A stretch of 64,000 nt of DNA from contig NZ_CAIUXT010000120.1 of NCBI RefSeq assembly GCF_903903185.1, forward strand, positions 19,021 to 83,020. The letters run 5' to 3'. Positions within the stretch are counted from its first letter, which is position 1, and the number at the start of each line of letters is the position of its first letter. Below, piece by piece: positions 45,768 to 55,127 of the stretch. The translations under genes were made by a program, and so were the position numbers. The notes under the pieces were generated by a model. That model did no database searches. It was not told where the DNA came from and saw only the letters and a list, made by a program, of their open reading frames with translations. The stretch comes from an uncultured Rhodoblastus sp. GTDB taxonomy: Bacteria; Pseudomonadota; Alphaproteobacteria; Rhizobiales; Beijerinckiaceae.

Positions 45768-46724
45768 ATGACCACCCAAGCCGAATGTTTGCGAACGACG
45801 GGTTTCAATCTGACCACCGCGGTATTTTTGGCCGAGGCCTGCGCCGCCGCCTATAACAAAGTTGAAGCGCAAAAATTTGCGAGCAGCGCCGGCCTCGCAA
45901 ACTTCAATGCATTCGACGCCTCCAACGTTCAAGGCTTCTGGTGCGCCGACGACAAGGCGACGGTTCTTGCCTTTCGAGGCACGAGCAATATTGGGCAATG
46001 GATAAGGGACGTGCGGGTCCTGCCGGCGGCTGTCGCCTGGGGATGGGCTCACCTTGGCTTTGTCCAGGGCATAGAAGAGATTGAAGCAAGGCTTCAATTG
46101 TTCGACGCCCTCGCGAAGACGCGTCCCTATGTCTGGATCGTCGGTCACAGCCTCGGCGGCGCGCTCGCGGTGATTGCCGCGGCGCGCGCCAAAAGCCGGG
46201 GAATTTACACTCCCGAGCTCTATACTTTTGGCCAGCCGGCCGTCAGCTTCGCGGGTTTCGCCGACAGGTTCGATCGGGAATTGCCCAAGCGCCTGTGGCG
46301 GCTAATCAATCAGGTCGACATCGTTCCACGCGTTCCACCCTTCTACCAGCATTGCGGCGGCCCCAAACACATCGTGCGGCCCGGGGTTCTCGAGTCGCTT
46401 CCCGGATTGGAGGCGGCGGCGGGCGGGCAGGACGGCTTCGCTGCGCCACGCAAGTACACCCAGGAGGAAACGTTGAGCGCCATTATCCTTGCGCCGCGGC
46501 AATCCCCCGGGACGGAAAGTGTTTCGTCCGGCGAGATCATCGACGAAAACGATCCGCGCCCGCTCGACATGCTTGAATTCGGACGTTTGCAGATGGCGCT
46601 GGGTGCGGGCGATCCGCCGGGACTGGAAGGTCTGCCGCTCGAAGGGGCGCTGCCTTATTTTGCCGATCATCAGATTTCCGAATATATCCGCCTGTTGAAA
46701 GAACTGCGCGACCGCCAGAGTTAG
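45768..46724 (+). CDS. class 3 lipase-like alpha/beta hydrolase
   Basis: A 318-residue protein from the ATG at 45768, with GGAG 8 nt before; the ORF track extends 110 codons upstream in error. The nucleophile elbow is VWIVGHSLGGALAV, with ATVLAFRGTSNIGQWIRD as the lipase_3 oxyanion segment and LINQVDIVPRVPP before the catalytic His region. There is no signal peptide. It lies 112 bp after the trypsin-nuclease gene on the same strand and is likely co-expressed. A membrane phospholipid target is plausible. It ends just before a transposon graveyard. Confidence 0.88.
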   Translation: MTTQAECLRTTGFNLTTAVFLAEACAAAYNKVEAQKFASSAGLANFNAFDASNVQGFWCADDKATVLAFRGTSNIGQWIRDVRVLPAAVAWGWAHLGFVQGIEEIEARLQLFDALAKTRPYVWIVGHSLGGALAVIAAARAKSRGIYTPELYTFGQPAVSFAGFADRFDRELPKRLWRLINQVDIVPRVPPFYQHCGGPKHIVRPGVLESLPGLEAAAGGQDGFAAPRKYTQEETLSAIILAPRQSPGTESVSSGEIIDENDPRPLDMLEFGRLQMALGAGDPPGLEGLPLEGALPYFADHQISEYIRLLKELRDRQS

Positions 46725-46746
46725 AGTGAGGGGATCTCCCAACGAT

Positions 46747-47061
46747 CTATATCGTTTTGGGATTCCCAAATCGGTCTGGAGCCGCGCGCCATTCGGGCAA
46801 GCCCGGATTGTTGGCGTCGGCAAGCGGCGCCGTCATCAACGCGACGTCGTCTTCGGGTGGCGCGCCAGCCCGCCAATGGCAAAGCCGCGCAGCAAATTCC
46901 GTCAAACCATGCACTTCGGCGAGGAGTTCGGTGACGCGCAGACGCGGCAACATGCCGTAGAGCCGTCGCGAGATCTGATCGGATTCGTCGGTTTCGTCCT
47001 TGCGGATCGGGCGGATCGAGGTATCCCTCCGGCGTGACGCGCCTTGCGAAAATTGAGGCAA
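46747..47061 (-). mobile_element. Tn3-family transposase fragment
   Basis: The minus-strand text GMLPRLRVTELLAEVHGLTEF, followed by DDVALMTAPLADANN, matches the C-terminal part of Tn3 TnpA. After ADANN the expected GLARMA continues in a neighbouring frame, so it carries a frameshift. No start, no active residues and no Tn3 ends remain. Confidence 0.65.
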
Positions 47062-47078
47062 ACGCGAGGCTTTGAAGA

Positions 47079-47194
47079 TAATTCCATCGGCTTTTGCTTC
47101 CGACTTGTCGGAAGCAAAGGCGCCCGCCGGCGTCAGCCGGCGCCGCTCCAGTCGGAGCAGATACCATCGGTCCTTTTCAAGGGCCGATGGTATA
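47079..47194. repeat. MITE-like element, copy 1
   Basis: A ~116-bp element with inverted ends (ATAATTCCATCGG and CCGATGGTATAA) made almost wholly of hairpins: TGCTTCCGAC/GTCGGAAGCA, GCCGGC-GTCA-GCCGGC, GCTCC-AGTC-GGAGC, and a terminal stem ATACCATCGG/CCGATGGTAT. An inverted, clearly homologous copy lies at 63404. It has no coding capacity. Confidence 0.8.
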
Positions 47195-47261
47195 AGTCGG
47201 CTTTATGAGCGAGGTCAGCTGCGCCGCATCGGACCAATGACTTTGATTTCCGCCGAGCGCC

Positions 47262-47330
47262 GTCGGCGGTGAACGAGGCAACTTCATAGGCTTCGTCAAA
47301 CTCGCCGCTATCGCAATCTGGCTCGAATAG
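47262..47330 (+). mobile_element. IS5-type transposase C-terminal scrap
   Basis: In-frame residues GNFIGFVKLAAIAIWLE followed by TAG resemble the conserved end of IS5-family DDE transposases. Only ~23 codons remain. It sits between the MITE copy and the 3' end of the caspase gene. Confidence 0.45.
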
Positions 47331-47349
47331 TCAAATGGTCCCTGCCGCC

Positions 47350-50300
47350 TTAGCCTTGGATCGGCGTTTTCAGAAGGGCCTCGATCGCCATCAACGGGAC
47401 GCCAAACCCGAGCTTCTTTGTACCGCCCTCGTATTTGCCGCTGTGGTGGATGCCGATCGCCTCGCCGGTCGCGAGGTCGACGATCGGTCCACCCGCAACA
47501 CCGGCCATGGTCCAGCACTCGTAGATGAGCCTGGTATTCTCCACCGCAACAATAACTCCAGGCATGATCATCTTTTCGCCGGTTGGGTAGGTCGCGAACG
47601 CCGCCAGCGTGACGATCGTCGGCGTGAACGTTATCAGCGGATGACCAATCACGGCGATTCGTGTTCCCACCTCCGGCAGCGTCCAGCGGAGCTTCAACGG
47701 ATCCTGCCCGGCCGGCTCGATCCGCGCCAGCGCGCCGTGGCGGTCGTCGCTTGTGGTTCCGATGACCTCTTCGATGACCACGCGTTTCTCGCCGAACACC
47801 GCGAACCGCGGCTTCTGGTTCATCACGAAGTCGGTCGACGCGAGCGCGCGCGGTCCGATCAGGAAGCCCGTCCCGATGAAGGGCTTGTCGGGCTCCGACT
47901 CGATCCGCGCCGTGGCGTTCGCCGCAGGGAGCAGCGGCGCCGCCCACGCCGGTGCGTTGCGCACCGGGAACGCCTTCGAAATCACGGCCTGGCCGCGCGT
48001 GTCGAACGTTGTCCATAGTCCGCCGGTGAAGGGCTCCGGAGCGAGCGGCGGCGGCATGTCCTGTTTGGCGAAGTGTTCGACCAGCCATGCCTCCATCATC
48101 CGATAGCCCTCGCCGACGACCGGAACCGACGCGCTCTTGACCGCGAGCTCCATGTTTTTGTCGCGCTCTCCGATGCAGGCGGCGAGCACATGCACGTCGG
48201 CGAGTCCGGCCGGTCCGATCCTCTTCACGACGGCGTCGAGTTCCGGCCAGCGACTCTCGAGCGCGAGCCGGTAGCCCAGTACGGCGAGGCTGAGCGGATC
48301 GAGGTCGCGTGCAAGCAGGCGCGCGGCCTCGTCGTCGTACAGCGGCGTGCGCGCATCGAGACCGCGCCAATTCTGTTCGACGAGGCGGATTGTGTCGTCG
48401 AAGGGCGCCTGCGCCTCCAGCCGCTGGAGGTAGCGGTGGATCTCCGTGAGCTGCGTCGACTCGCGCACGATCACGATCGTCCACACGTGATCGGCGACGA
48501 ACGGCAGCGGGATGCGCTTCGGGTCGAGCCCGCCGGTCTGCACGGTGAGGCTCGTGCCATATTGCACCGGCGCATGCCATTGCACCGCAAATCCGTCGAG
48601 CGCCGGTAAGGGTTTTGGCGCCACAGGCTGCCGATTCATGTCGAGGACGAGCGTCTCGATCGGTCCGGCCTGCGGATTCTCCCCGTTCGGGCGCGCATCG
48701 CCGACGAGAAGGCGCACGAAGCATTGCCCCGGGACCGGCGGGAGGGGCTCGACGCCAAGTTCGCGCAACCTCCTGCCGTCCCCGACGGCGGGGAACTGCG
48801 CCGCCCAGGCCGCCCACGCGAGCAGCGAGCCGAGGTGCGTCGTCGTCACGACTCCGAACATCGCGGAGGGTTCCGACACGCCGTCATGTGGCGCGATGAC
48901 GCCCGCGCTCGGCGGCAGCCGTTGCGTGAGCTGCGGGTCGGGCTGGACGTCGATCACCACCGGCTCGTCGGCGGTCACGAGCACCGACCGCACGATCGGC
49001 CGCTCGGTCGGCAGCGCGATCTCGACGCGGCATGAGCCCACCGGCAGCGTCTTTTCGAGCCGCCCCCAGGCCGCCTCGACGCGCTTCCCGGCGGCGTCGA
49101 ACACCTCGATGCGCGCGTAGCGGTCGCGCGTCCGCACGATCAGTTGGCCGTGCTTCCCCGCCCCGAGCTCGGCGCCATCGGGCGGCGTGGGCGGCGGCGC
49201 GCCGATGCGTCCGGCGCCATCAGGACGCGTGGGCAGAGGCGCGCCGATGCTTTCGACCTGGATCATCGACTCGAGCCCGTCGAGCTTGATTTCGAATCCC
49301 CTGTCGGGAAAGGCTTTCGGCAGTGGCACGAGGTCTGCGTGCAGCTCGACCGGCCCGACGACTTCGACCTTCTTTGACCAATTCTCGAACCCGCTCGCCT
49401 CGATCTCGATCTTGTAGACCGTTGACGACAGCTTCCACTCGATCGGCACGGCAAGCGGCGATGGCTTCTCCGCCTGGCGCTCCCAGACCCCCTTCCACTC
49501 GTTGTAGCCGCGAATGCCGGCCGTAGCGAAAGCCGTCGCTTCTTCGGGCTCGACAAATACCTTGACGGGCGAGCGTGGCTTTTCAGCAAAGCGCGCGAGT
49601 TCGAGTGAGCTCTGTACGCGGAACAGGCTCTCCGCCGGCTCCTGCGTCGGGAGAGTCTTGTTCGCGCGGCGCGCCTCCTCCGACCGCTCTTGAATCCGGC
49701 GCTTCGCGTATTCGGCGAGTCGGCCGAACGTCAGCACAAACTCTTCCTTGACCGCGTCGGCCTCGAGCACGGGCCCCGCACCGTTCAGGCCGTCAATCAG
49801 CGCGCCGCCGAACAGGCCATGCAGACCCTGCTCGTTTGCGAGCTGGCCCGCTGTGGTTGCAAACAGCACCGCCTGCCGCGCCTGGGCTTCGGGTTTCACC
49901 TTCGAGAGGTCGAAGAACAGCGTCCTCGTCGCGGTGACGACATCCTCGCTGACAACGATGCCGCGACAGGCGTCGACGAAGTACACCTGATACTCCGGAG
50001 AGCAAACCTGCATTTCGCGGATCCACGAGCCGAGGTCGATCGGGTTCGAGCGGTAGTAGTCGAGGTCCGTGACGTCCGCTGGCACGATCACAGGCGCCTC
50101 GTCGGGCCCGCCGCCCGAGGGCGCGATGCCGTGACCTGCGTAGAAGAACCAAAGCCGCTGCGCGCCGGCGCCATTCTTCTTGTGATCGAACAGCGCGCGC
50201 CGGATCGCAGTATCTGTCGCCACGTCGTACCTGGCGTCGTTGACCGGGCGATCGGGATGGGGCGACAGCAAGAGGGTCAGAGTCGCCTCGGTTGCGCGGC

Positions 50301-50418
50301 CGGCGCCGGGCGCCGTTACCCACTTCGCAAAGGCGAGCGCGTCGCGCACCGCCGCGCGGAGTTCCCACGCCGGGGCGTGATAGGCGTCGAGGCCTATGAT
50401 CAGCGCGCGATCGTTCAT
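47350..50418 (-). CDS. caspase-like protease with C-terminal degenerate trypsin-like domain
   Basis: A 1022-residue protein. The N-terminal C14 caspase/metacaspase domain has His ~96 in FFYAGHGIAP and Cys ~151 in VYFVDACRGI. The middle ~550 residues are beta-rich, including a PEGA-like segment. The C-terminal ~190 residues align with trypsin-like domains (IGTGFLIGPRALASTDFV and AGVAGGPIVD), but the His is Asp, the Asp is Gly and the Ser is Ala, so it should be inactive. The start at 50418 overlaps the trypsin stop by ATGA. No signal peptide is visible. It probably acts as a regulated protease whose dead domain docks a partner or substrate. Confidence 0.88.
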   Translation of the reverse strand: MNDRALIIGLDAYHAPAWELRAAVRDALAFAKWVTAPGAGRATEATLTLLLSPHPDRPVNDARYDVATDTAIRRALFDHKKNGAGAQRLWFFYAGHGIAPSGGGPDEAPVIVPADVTDLDYYRSNPIDLGSWIREMQVCSPEYQVYFVDACRGIVVSEDVVTATRTLFFDLSKVKPEAQARQAVLFATTAGQLANEQGLHGLFGGALIDGLNGAGPVLEADAVKEEFVLTFGRLAEYAKRRIQERSEEARRANKTLPTQEPAESLFRVQSSLELARFAEKPRSPVKVFVEPEEATAFATAGIRGYNEWKGVWERQAEKPSPLAVPIEWKLSSTVYKIEIEASGFENWSKKVEVVGPVELHADLVPLPKAFPDRGFEIKLDGLESMIQVESIGAPLPTRPDGAGRIGAPPPTPPDGAELGAGKHGQLIVRTRDRYARIEVFDAAGKRVEAAWGRLEKTLPVGSCRVEIALPTERPIVRSVLVTADEPVVIDVQPDPQLTQRLPPSAGVIAPHDGVSEPSAMFGVVTTTHLGSLLAWAAWAAQFPAVGDGRRLRELGVEPLPPVPGQCFVRLLVGDARPNGENPQAGPIETLVLDMNRQPVAPKPLPALDGFAVQWHAPVQYGTSLTVQTGGLDPKRIPLPFVADHVWTIVIVRESTQLTEIHRYLQRLEAQAPFDDTIRLVEQNWRGLDARTPLYDDEAARLLARDLDPLSLAVLGYRLALESRWPELDAVVKRIGPAGLADVHVLAACIGERDKNMELAVKSASVPVVGEGYRMMEAWLVEHFAKQDMPPPLAPEPFTGGLWTTFDTRGQAVISKAFPVRNAPAWAAPLLPAANATARIESEPDKPFIGTGFLIGPRALASTDFVMNQKPRFAVFGEKRVVIEEVIGTTSDDRHGALARIEPAGQDPLKLRWTLPEVGTRIAVIGHPLITFTPTIVTLAAFATYPTGEKMIMPGVIVAVENTRLIYECWTMAGVAGGPIVDLATGEAIGIHHSGKYEGGTKKLGFGVPLMAIEALLKTPIQG

Positions 50419-51518
50419 GATGCGAATGTGATCCCGTTGTCGGCGAAGAACGGCTCGTCCTTTACGAGCCACAGCGGAATGGCGTAGTTTGCGACGCCAT
50501 ACAGGCCGCTGTAGTGGAGCGCCACGACGTGATGGTTGTCGAAATCGACGACTGGCGAGCCCGAGCTACCGCCGAGCGTGGAGCTGTCGTGACTCCCTCG
50601 CGGCTTGTTCGCGGCGATCGGCAGGCTGTCGACGATCGCGACAAGCTGCCCCGGCGAAACGCGCTTGAGGCCGCTCGACTTCGCGTCCGGGAACAGGAGC
50701 TTCGCCACCTCTGGCGACACCCCCTGCGGCGGATTCACGGCGGGATAGCCGGCGACATAGACCTCATGCCGTTCGAGCGCCGCCGGCGGCGAGGCGCGCA
50801 TACGCAGCGCCAAGCCCTTGCTGTTCGCGATGCCGGTGACATCGAGCAGCGCCATGTCAAGGAGCGGGTGGTGCGCACGGATCTTCGTGATCGTCCCTGT
50901 GGTGGCGCTCGCGGCGCCAGGCGCCTCCGCCGGGTCCCAGACGGGGCGCTTCGAGGGGTCCTTGTCCCACTGCGCGTTGGTCGCGACGACCGCCGACGGC
51001 AGCTTGTCGAGCCAAGTAGGATCGCTGTGGGGCTTGAGACCGCACAATACTCCCACGACGTGGCGGTTCGTGAGCAGCAGGTTCTCGGCCGCGAACCAGC
51101 CGGTGCCGACGTGCCGCCGCTCGCTGGCGTCGATGCGCCCGACACCGCGAATCTTGCGGATCACCGACTCATGCGCGGTTTTCAGTCGTTCCCACGAAAT
51201 CGGAATCGCCGGGATCGCATCCTCGACGACGCGCAGCGCTGGCCGCGCGAGCAGATGCACGAAGGCATGAAGCGCCTGCGTCTGCTCGGTAGTCAGCGCT
51301 GCCTTCGGATTCTTCTTGAGCGCAGCGGCCGAGGCCTGCGCAACCGCGAACTGTTTCCTCAACTCGGGATCGTCGCCGGGATCGCCGACAAAGCCGGTTT
51401 CGACGGGTGCGCGGCTTCTCGTGAGACCGAGCAATACGGCTGTCGGGTCGTCGCCCAGAATTTCGTCGAGTTGTTGCAGCGGCGGCAGCACCGATGCGAG
51501 CCACTCCTGTTCCTGCAT
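50415..51518 (-). CDS. trypsin-like serine protease with helical N-terminal domain
   Basis: A 367-residue protein. The helical N-terminal ~120 residues have no motif I recognise and may be an adaptor of the effector-associated type. A V8/trypsin-like domain follows with His in LLLTNRHVVG, Asp in HPLLDMALLDV and Ser in TLGGSSGSPVVD, so the triad is complete. AGGAG precedes the ATG. The stop overlaps the caspase start, implying fixed stoichiometry. It may cleave and activate the caspase, or sense through its N-terminus; both are inference. No signal peptide. Confidence 0.9.
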   Translation of the reverse strand: MQEQEWLASVLPPLQQLDEILGDDPTAVLLGLTRSRAPVETGFVGDPGDDPELRKQFAVAQASAAALKKNPKAALTTEQTQALHAFVHLLARPALRVVEDAIPAIPISWERLKTAHESVIRKIRGVGRIDASERRHVGTGWFAAENLLLTNRHVVGVLCGLKPHSDPTWLDKLPSAVVATNAQWDKDPSKRPVWDPAEAPGAASATTGTITKIRAHHPLLDMALLDVTGIANSKGLALRMRASPPAALERHEVYVAGYPAVNPPQGVSPEVAKLLFPDAKSSGLKRVSPGQLVAIVDSLPIAANKPRGSHDSSTLGGSSGSPVVDFDNHHVVALHYSGLYGVANYAIPLWLVKDEPFFADNGITFAS

Positions 51519-51745
51519 GTTGCGCTCCTGTGGACACTCCCCCGCCTGGGCCTATAAGCTGCGAGACCTTGAAGTTATCATCCGGCTGCTCCGGTTTCCC
51601 GTCCTCTGGCACTTATGACATAGGCGAACAGGTCAGGGACGAGACGAGAAAATGGCCCGAGCCTGAAATCGACCTCTTGAACGAGAATTTGCAAGAGGAG
51701 TTTCGAAAGGTTTGATCCTAGGCGGCAACTATCCAGAGAATTTTC

Positions 51746-52870
51746 TCAAAAGCTGCTGCGTTCGTCGGAGAGTTGGCCCTCCTTCACCTTTTTGGAAATA
51801 CGGCCGGCTCGATCTGCGGACGCCGTCATGTTCGTTTTTTCGCGCAGCGCGAGGTAGTTCGCGATCATTGTCCGTTCATCGGCCGTCGTCCATGCCGCAG
51901 GGTCCGGTTTGCCGGATGAGGCGATGCACTTCACGATCGCCTGCGACAACGTGCCGGGCACATGGCCGGGACGATTCACGTGCTCGTCGAGGAGGTGGGC
52001 GACGCCGACCTGCGAGGTCACATAAGCCGACACCGGTCTGTTCAATTTCGGAATCGGCCTTTTGTAGAACGCGTCGATCCGGGCGATGGCCAGTTGCGCC
52101 TGTGCGCGCCGCACGTCCGGATGGTGCGCCGCGCGCCAGAAACGATAAGCCCAGATGTTCTTGCGCATAGCCAACTTGCTGGATGGATTGTCCAGCATCT
52201 TGCCGTTGAGGCTGATGAAGCCCGTTGAGAGGCCGGCCGTCTTCAGCGCCGGGACATCGAGCCCGTACTTGCCGAAAAGCTCCGCGAAGGTCGCCGGCGT
52301 CTGGCGCTTGACGATGCTCAGCAGGTTGGCCAGTTCGCCGGCCGCCGAATCGGCGCCGAGCGTCCATTGGTAGACGCCGCATGACAGGAACGCATTGTCG
52401 TAAGTGTTGATCGCTTCGATATTCCCTTCGTTTTCCGACACCGCGCACATGACCGCGACAACGCTCGGCTTCAATCCGGGAAACGCGGCCGGATCCTGCT
52501 GGAAGAAGGCCGCGAGGCCGGTCCGCCCATATTGAACCAGCCCGGCCTTGTAGAGAATGCCAAACTCAACGCCTCCCGGCCCGAGCACCTTCTTGCCATT
52601 CGTCGCGATGTCGCTTTCTTTGGCCTCGGGAGGAATCTTCGGCGTTTCGACGACGGCTTCGAGGCCGGCCCCGGTTTGATTCTCGGACGAAATCGACCCG
52701 ACGACGCGACGCGCGAGCACTCCCGTGACGCCTTCGTGTTCGACGACGACCCAAATGGAGACGCGACCAAGGATGCAAACGGCATCGCCACGCTTCAGCG
52801 TGCGGAGCGTGACGCCGCCCGGTCCGTCGAGGAGAGTCGCCGATTTTGTAATCACGCGAGCGGTTTGCAT
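51746..52870 (-). CDS. SH3-like domain plus lysozyme-fold peptidoglycan hydrolase-like protein
   Basis: A 374-residue protein. The N-terminal SH3b-like region reads KSATLLDGPGGVTLRTLKRGDAVCILGR. The C-terminal domain has VVAVMCAVSENEGNIEAINTYDNAFLSCGVYQWTLG, like lysozyme-superfamily domains of phage or toxin muramidases. The Glu in SENEG is the likely catalytic acid. There is no signal peptide. AGGAG precedes the ATG. Family assignment is by remembered motif, so the reaction is likely but unproven. Confidence 0.65.
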   Translation of the reverse strand: MQTARVITKSATLLDGPGGVTLRTLKRGDAVCILGRVSIWVVVEHEGVTGVLARRVVGSISSENQTGAGLEAVVETPKIPPEAKESDIATNGKKVLGPGGVEFGILYKAGLVQYGRTGLAAFFQQDPAAFPGLKPSVVAVMCAVSENEGNIEAINTYDNAFLSCGVYQWTLGADSAAGELANLLSIVKRQTPATFAELFGKYGLDVPALKTAGLSTGFISLNGKMLDNPSSKLAMRKNIWAYRFWRAAHHPDVRRAQAQLAIARIDAFYKRPIPKLNRPVSAYVTSQVGVAHLLDEHVNRPGHVPGTLSQAIVKCIASSGKPDPAAWTTADERTMIANYLALREKTNMTASADRAGRISKKVKEGQLSDERSSF

Positions 52871-53016
52871 GCACGTCTCCTCTTGCCGATAGCCGTTCGG
52901 GCGGCGCGATCGTCAGAACGTCTACGCCAAGCGATGCGCATGCCAGCGATCGCGTTGCAGGTCTCCCCGGTTCGGTCCCGCCCCTTGACGATCATTCTTG
53001 CGATCAACGCGTTGCA

Positions 53017-53041
53017 GCGGGTTCTTTTCTTCCGAACCCGC
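53017..53041 (-). terminator. hairpin downstream of membrane-protein gene
   Basis: GCGGGTTC pairs with GAACCCGC around a 9-nt loop, 30 bp after the stop of the membrane-protein gene at 53071. No T-run follows on the minus strand, so activity is uncertain. Confidence 0.35.
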
Positions 53042-53070
53042 GTCGCGCCGAATTGGCGTTCTCGACCCGC

Positions 53071-53604
53071 TCACGGGCCGTTCGCATCGTCGTTGTCCTT
53101 CGCATCGACGTGCACGGTCCGCGGCGCAACAATCCCGCTCGCCAGCGACGCGGCGCCAAGGACGATGCTCGCCAGATCGCCGTCGTAGGGAACGAACTTC
53201 GTGGCTCCGACGCCTTCCACCGCATAGGCCCATACCGGGAACAGCAGCGTCGCCATCGTCGCGTTGAGTCCCCATGCGTCTCCCGGCCTGCTCAAACGCC
53301 ACAGGTAAATCGGCGTGAAAAGCCAGGCGAGAAGGAAAACGACAAAGCCGATCGAAGCGACCTCAATCCCCGCCATCGTCGGCGGCGTCGCATGCATCGA
53401 TTGCTTCAATATCGAATTCGCGAAGATGAAAAAGGCGACGATCTCGGCGGGGACGTATTTGGCGACGCGATCCAGATAGGTATCGCCCTGATCTGCAAGC
53501 GTCTTCTGCGCCGGCGGCGGCTCATTGCCTTCGGTCGACTCGAGGCCCTCTCCTCCAGCTTGAACATTTTTCGTTATAATGAGTGGTCTGACCAAACGGC
53601 CCAT
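53071..53604 (-). CDS. polytopic membrane protein of unknown function
   Basis: About 177 residues with a soluble N-terminus and four likely helices: VPAEIVAFFIFANSIL, IGFVVFLLAWLFTPIYLW, ATLLFPVWAYAVEGVG and DLASIVLGAASLASGIVA. The segment TYLDRVAKYVPAEIVAFF is distinctive and reminds me of small membrane proteins in other accessory regions, without a known function. The start is uncertain; ATG 53604 is the best candidate. Its place among wall and membrane hydrolases suggests a pore-like effector or an anchoring partner, both speculative. Confidence 0.55.
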   Translation of the reverse strand: MGRLVRPLIITKNVQAGGEGLESTEGNEPPPAQKTLADQGDTYLDRVAKYVPAEIVAFFIFANSILKQSMHATPPTMAGIEVASIGFVVFLLAWLFTPIYLWRLSRPGDAWGLNATMATLLFPVWAYAVEGVGATKFVPYDGDLASIVLGAASLASGIVAPRTVHVDAKDNDDANGP

Positions 53605-54226
53605 GTCCAGAGCGCTCCAATAAAGACCGATCAATAAATATGTCCCATGATGCGTCTCGCGGTTTAGCCCCGTCAAGAGTTAAGGGTGTCTCAGCGTCGA
53701 ATTCGAGCGCCTCGGGTGTTCGAGAACGCAGCGGCATGCTGAAACGAGCCGCTTCGACAAAGAGCAGATGTCGATACGCGCGAAGACGTCATTCGCGCCG
53801 GTGTGGCTTGCGCAACTCGCCTGTGAAGCCGATAACGCCGCAGCGTTTGCGAAGGACCGGGGACTTGTCCTGCCGCCGAGCGGAGCCATCGCAGCGCGGC
53901 CCGATCCGCCGCTTCCGATCGCAAAAGCCGTCGCGGTGGTCGCGGTCGAGAGCGGTTGCGTTTCGTCGCGTTCGCCGGCGCGGACCCTTGTGCTTGCGGA
54001 CTGGATCGCGGATTTCGACATCGCGCCTCGCGCCGCCTCAACCGAAGGATTGCGGATACGATCGAACATCCCGACACGAGCGCGCCGCAAGTCCAGGCCG
54101 CACGCCCGTGGTTCAGCCGACCTGCGCCGGCAGACCTGATGCTCGACATGTTTCCGGACGAAATCGGGGCACAGCTTCAGGACAGCTAAATCGCCGCCCT
54201 GAAGTGAGGGTCGCGCGTCGACGCAA
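53605..54226. other. region without a supported gene; possible decayed ORF
   Basis: About 620 bp. Several frames are open but none has both a ribosome site and a recognised fold. The plus frame from 53768 (SIRAKTSFAPVWLAQLACEAD) and another plus frame ending ADLMLDMFPDEIGAQLQDS at ~54189 might be pieces of one frameshifted gene. I cannot assign it. Confidence 0.3.
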
Positions 54227-54847
54227 TCAGGGCTTAAGCAAATAGACCGAAGCCTTGGCCTGCCAGCCCCGGGAAGTCCAGGGTCTTTCGTCGGGTCCGA
54301 CGCCGCCGTGCGACTCCAGCGTCTTCCCGTTGTGTATCAGGACGACATGGCCAATGCCCTCCGACGAATCCGACGGGCTGAGGAAGGCGATACGAACGGC
54401 GCCGTCCGGAGCCGAGCCCGTCGCGCGATTGACCTGCTTGAAATCGCGCGACTCGATCCATTCGTGCTGCACGACGGAGCCGTCGGGAAAACTGTTGCCG
54501 AGGTTGGTGGAGCGCCGGATCGCTTCTCGCACGAAGCCGCTGCAGTCGACCGCCTTGAAATCGACGCCCGGCGCTCCGTTGAACGGCGCCTTTGCGCCGA
54601 GCCCATATTTGACGCGCGGATGGGCATTCATGCAGGCGACGAGAAAATTGTGCGCCTTGCCGATGTCGATCTGCAATTGCGCGGGATGGCCGAGGTCTTC
54701 GAACGCCTCAACCCCCGGCGGGACGTCGCCAGAACCGTCGCTGCCGAAATTGGCGCGCTGCAATGCCTCTGCATTCAGTTCCACCGGCGCCTGAGGCGCG
54801 CCAGGGTCCAGGTCTTCGATCCCGCCGAGATTATTCGTATCGACCAT
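54227..54847 (-). CDS. NlpC/P60-like cysteine peptidase
   Basis: A 206-residue protein from the ATG at 54847, with GGGAGG upstream. The papain-like NlpC/P60 core has Cys in FKAVDCSGFVREAI and the catalytic His in GIGHVVLIHNGKTLESHGG. Such enzymes cut gamma-D-Glu to diaminopimelate bonds in peptidoglycan stems. The N-terminal ~70 residues are acidic and Pro-rich, without a signal peptide. It is divergent from the metallophosphatase across ~280 bp, which must carry both promoters. An amidase or deamidase role of the same fold is possible. Confidence 0.75.
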   Translation of the reverse strand: MVDTNNLGGIEDLDPGAPQAPVELNAEALQRANFGSDGSGDVPPGVEAFEDLGHPAQLQIDIGKAHNFLVACMNAHPRVKYGLGAKAPFNGAPGVDFKAVDCSGFVREAIRRSTNLGNSFPDGSVVQHEWIESRDFKQVNRATGSAPDGAVRIAFLSPSDSSEGIGHVVLIHNGKTLESHGGVGPDERPWTSRGWQAKASVYLLKP

Positions 54848-55127
54848 CGACGCCTCCCATGCTGCTGAAATCAGATTCCCCGTCATCCCCGGCGGCGTTT
54901 CGCGATCCCGGTCACAAGCAATGCACTGCCTTTGCAGGGGCGGAGCAAGGGCCCGGCCCGTTTCGCAGTTCGCCGTCGCGGTTTTCCGTTGTGAGCCGAC
55001 TACCGGCTCATGCCCCCCGGCTTCTGCCCGGGGCGCCTATTCGCTGCTTGAAAAAAATGAATTCCGAAATCTATAATGGCTTCGTTTACGCCGTCTGGCA
55101 ATATGTGTTGACTCAAGGGAAAGCCCC

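Noticed and set aside
53768-54139. 123-aa plus-strand ORF
   Set aside because: No ribosome site, no family resemblance and a competing frame on each side; kept only as a possible decayed gene.
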